DNA of 64,000 nt from contig PLCS01000007.1 in the NCBI GenBank assembly GCA_003134855.1, forward strand, positions 629,011-693,010, in the 5' to 3' direction. Positions 63,800 through 64,000 of this stretch are shown piece after piece. The DNA comes from Acidobacteriaceae bacterium. Its GTDB lineage: Bacteria; Acidobacteriota; Terriglobia; Terriglobales; Acidobacteriaceae. Positions within the stretch are counted from its first letter, which is position 1. Each line of letters starts with the position of its first letter. Position numbers and translations under genes: made by a program. The notes below the pieces were generated by a model, which ran no database searches, was not told the origin of the DNA, and saw only the letters and a program-made list of their open reading frames with translations.

Positions 63800-64000
63800 C
63801 GTTCCTCTCCTCGCTCGACTCCAAGGACCGCAAACTACTACTCTGGTGCGTGGGGATCGCCATCGTACTGGCGGTAGCCACTGGCTTCCTGCTGCCCAAC
63901 GGCAACAACGACAATCCGCTGCCCTCGACCTACCTGGCCGGACAGCACGGCGCCCGCGCGGCCTATGAGACGCTGCTCCGCTCCGGCTACTCTCTGGAGC
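63796..64000 (+). CDS. DUF4350-like protein, cut by window edge
   Basis: The first 68 residues are visible: a short polar start, one membrane helix (LLLWCVGIAIVLAVATGFLLP) and PSTYLAGQHGARAAYETLLRSGYSLE, the opening of DUF4350 (which binds a sugar-nucleotide-like ligand by fold similarity; function unknown). ATGA overlap with the DUF4129 gene shows one operon. The rest lies outside the window. Confidence 0.8.
   Translation, partial: MTFLSSLDSKDRKLLLWCVGIAIVLAVATGFLLPNGNNDNPLPSTYLAGQHGARAAYETLLRSGYSLE

Overview
The window reads as chromosomal DNA of an acidobacterium (Acidobacteriota, probably class Terriglobia / Acidobacteriales). Support comes from the fairly high G+C, a long orphan FtsX-like permease of the ADOP type, many secreted proteins of acidobacterial style, several glycoside hydrolases, and dense short intergenic hairpin and microsatellite repeats. 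The genus-level placement is inference. I saw no rRNA, no tRNA, no transposase and no CRISPR array.

Layout. 0-12 kb: a small secreted protein, aspS, a YtxH/YtxG-like stress pair, a TonB-like protein, an SDR oxidoreductase, an AT-richer orphan, an OPT oligopeptide transporter, a phosphohexomutase and tyrS. 12-24 kb: alaC, an AT-rich Fic protein, a VWA-like protein, a Bax-inhibitor-1 protein, a DHA2 efflux pump, a nickel/cobalt permease, envelope proteins and a LOG-family protein. 24-31 kb: two tandem secreted paralogues, a PHP-domain protein with a GT4 glycosyltransferase, a small tyrosine phosphatase, thiL and an M23 peptidase. 31-40 kb: a PhyH dioxygenase, a sugar-dehydrogenase remnant, a GH5 enzyme, envelope proteins (two sharing a duplicated 5' leader plus signal peptide), a YncE-like propeller, a GT1 glycosyltransferase and an ACP-like protein. 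40-48 kb: a CRP/FNR regulator, a lone cNMP-binding domain, a universal stress protein, a perfect TGTGA-N6-TCACA site, a GH3 glucosidase, a sugar isomerase/epimerase and a Gfo/Idh/MocA dehydrogenase. 47.8-49.9 kb: two toxin-antitoxin modules and an orphan. 49.9-59.3 kb: xylB, the ADOP permease, a Pta/Ptb enzyme, a second GH3 enzyme and ruvX. 59.4-64 kb: mltG with a lipoprotein, then the start of a membrane/DUF4129/DUF4350 operon cut by the window edge.

Working together: the GH3, GH5, sugar isomerase, Gfo/Idh, XylB and TonB-like proteins suggest plant-polymer scavenging, with part of it probably under CRP-like control. The most unusual content is between and at the edges of genes. A family of hairpins keeps the ends CCCA...TGGGGCACCC while its stems change with compensating bases. 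A dispersed 7-bp repeat has entered the coding ends of ruvX and of the LOG gene. A 9-bp repeat encodes part of the N-terminus of the GT4 enzyme.
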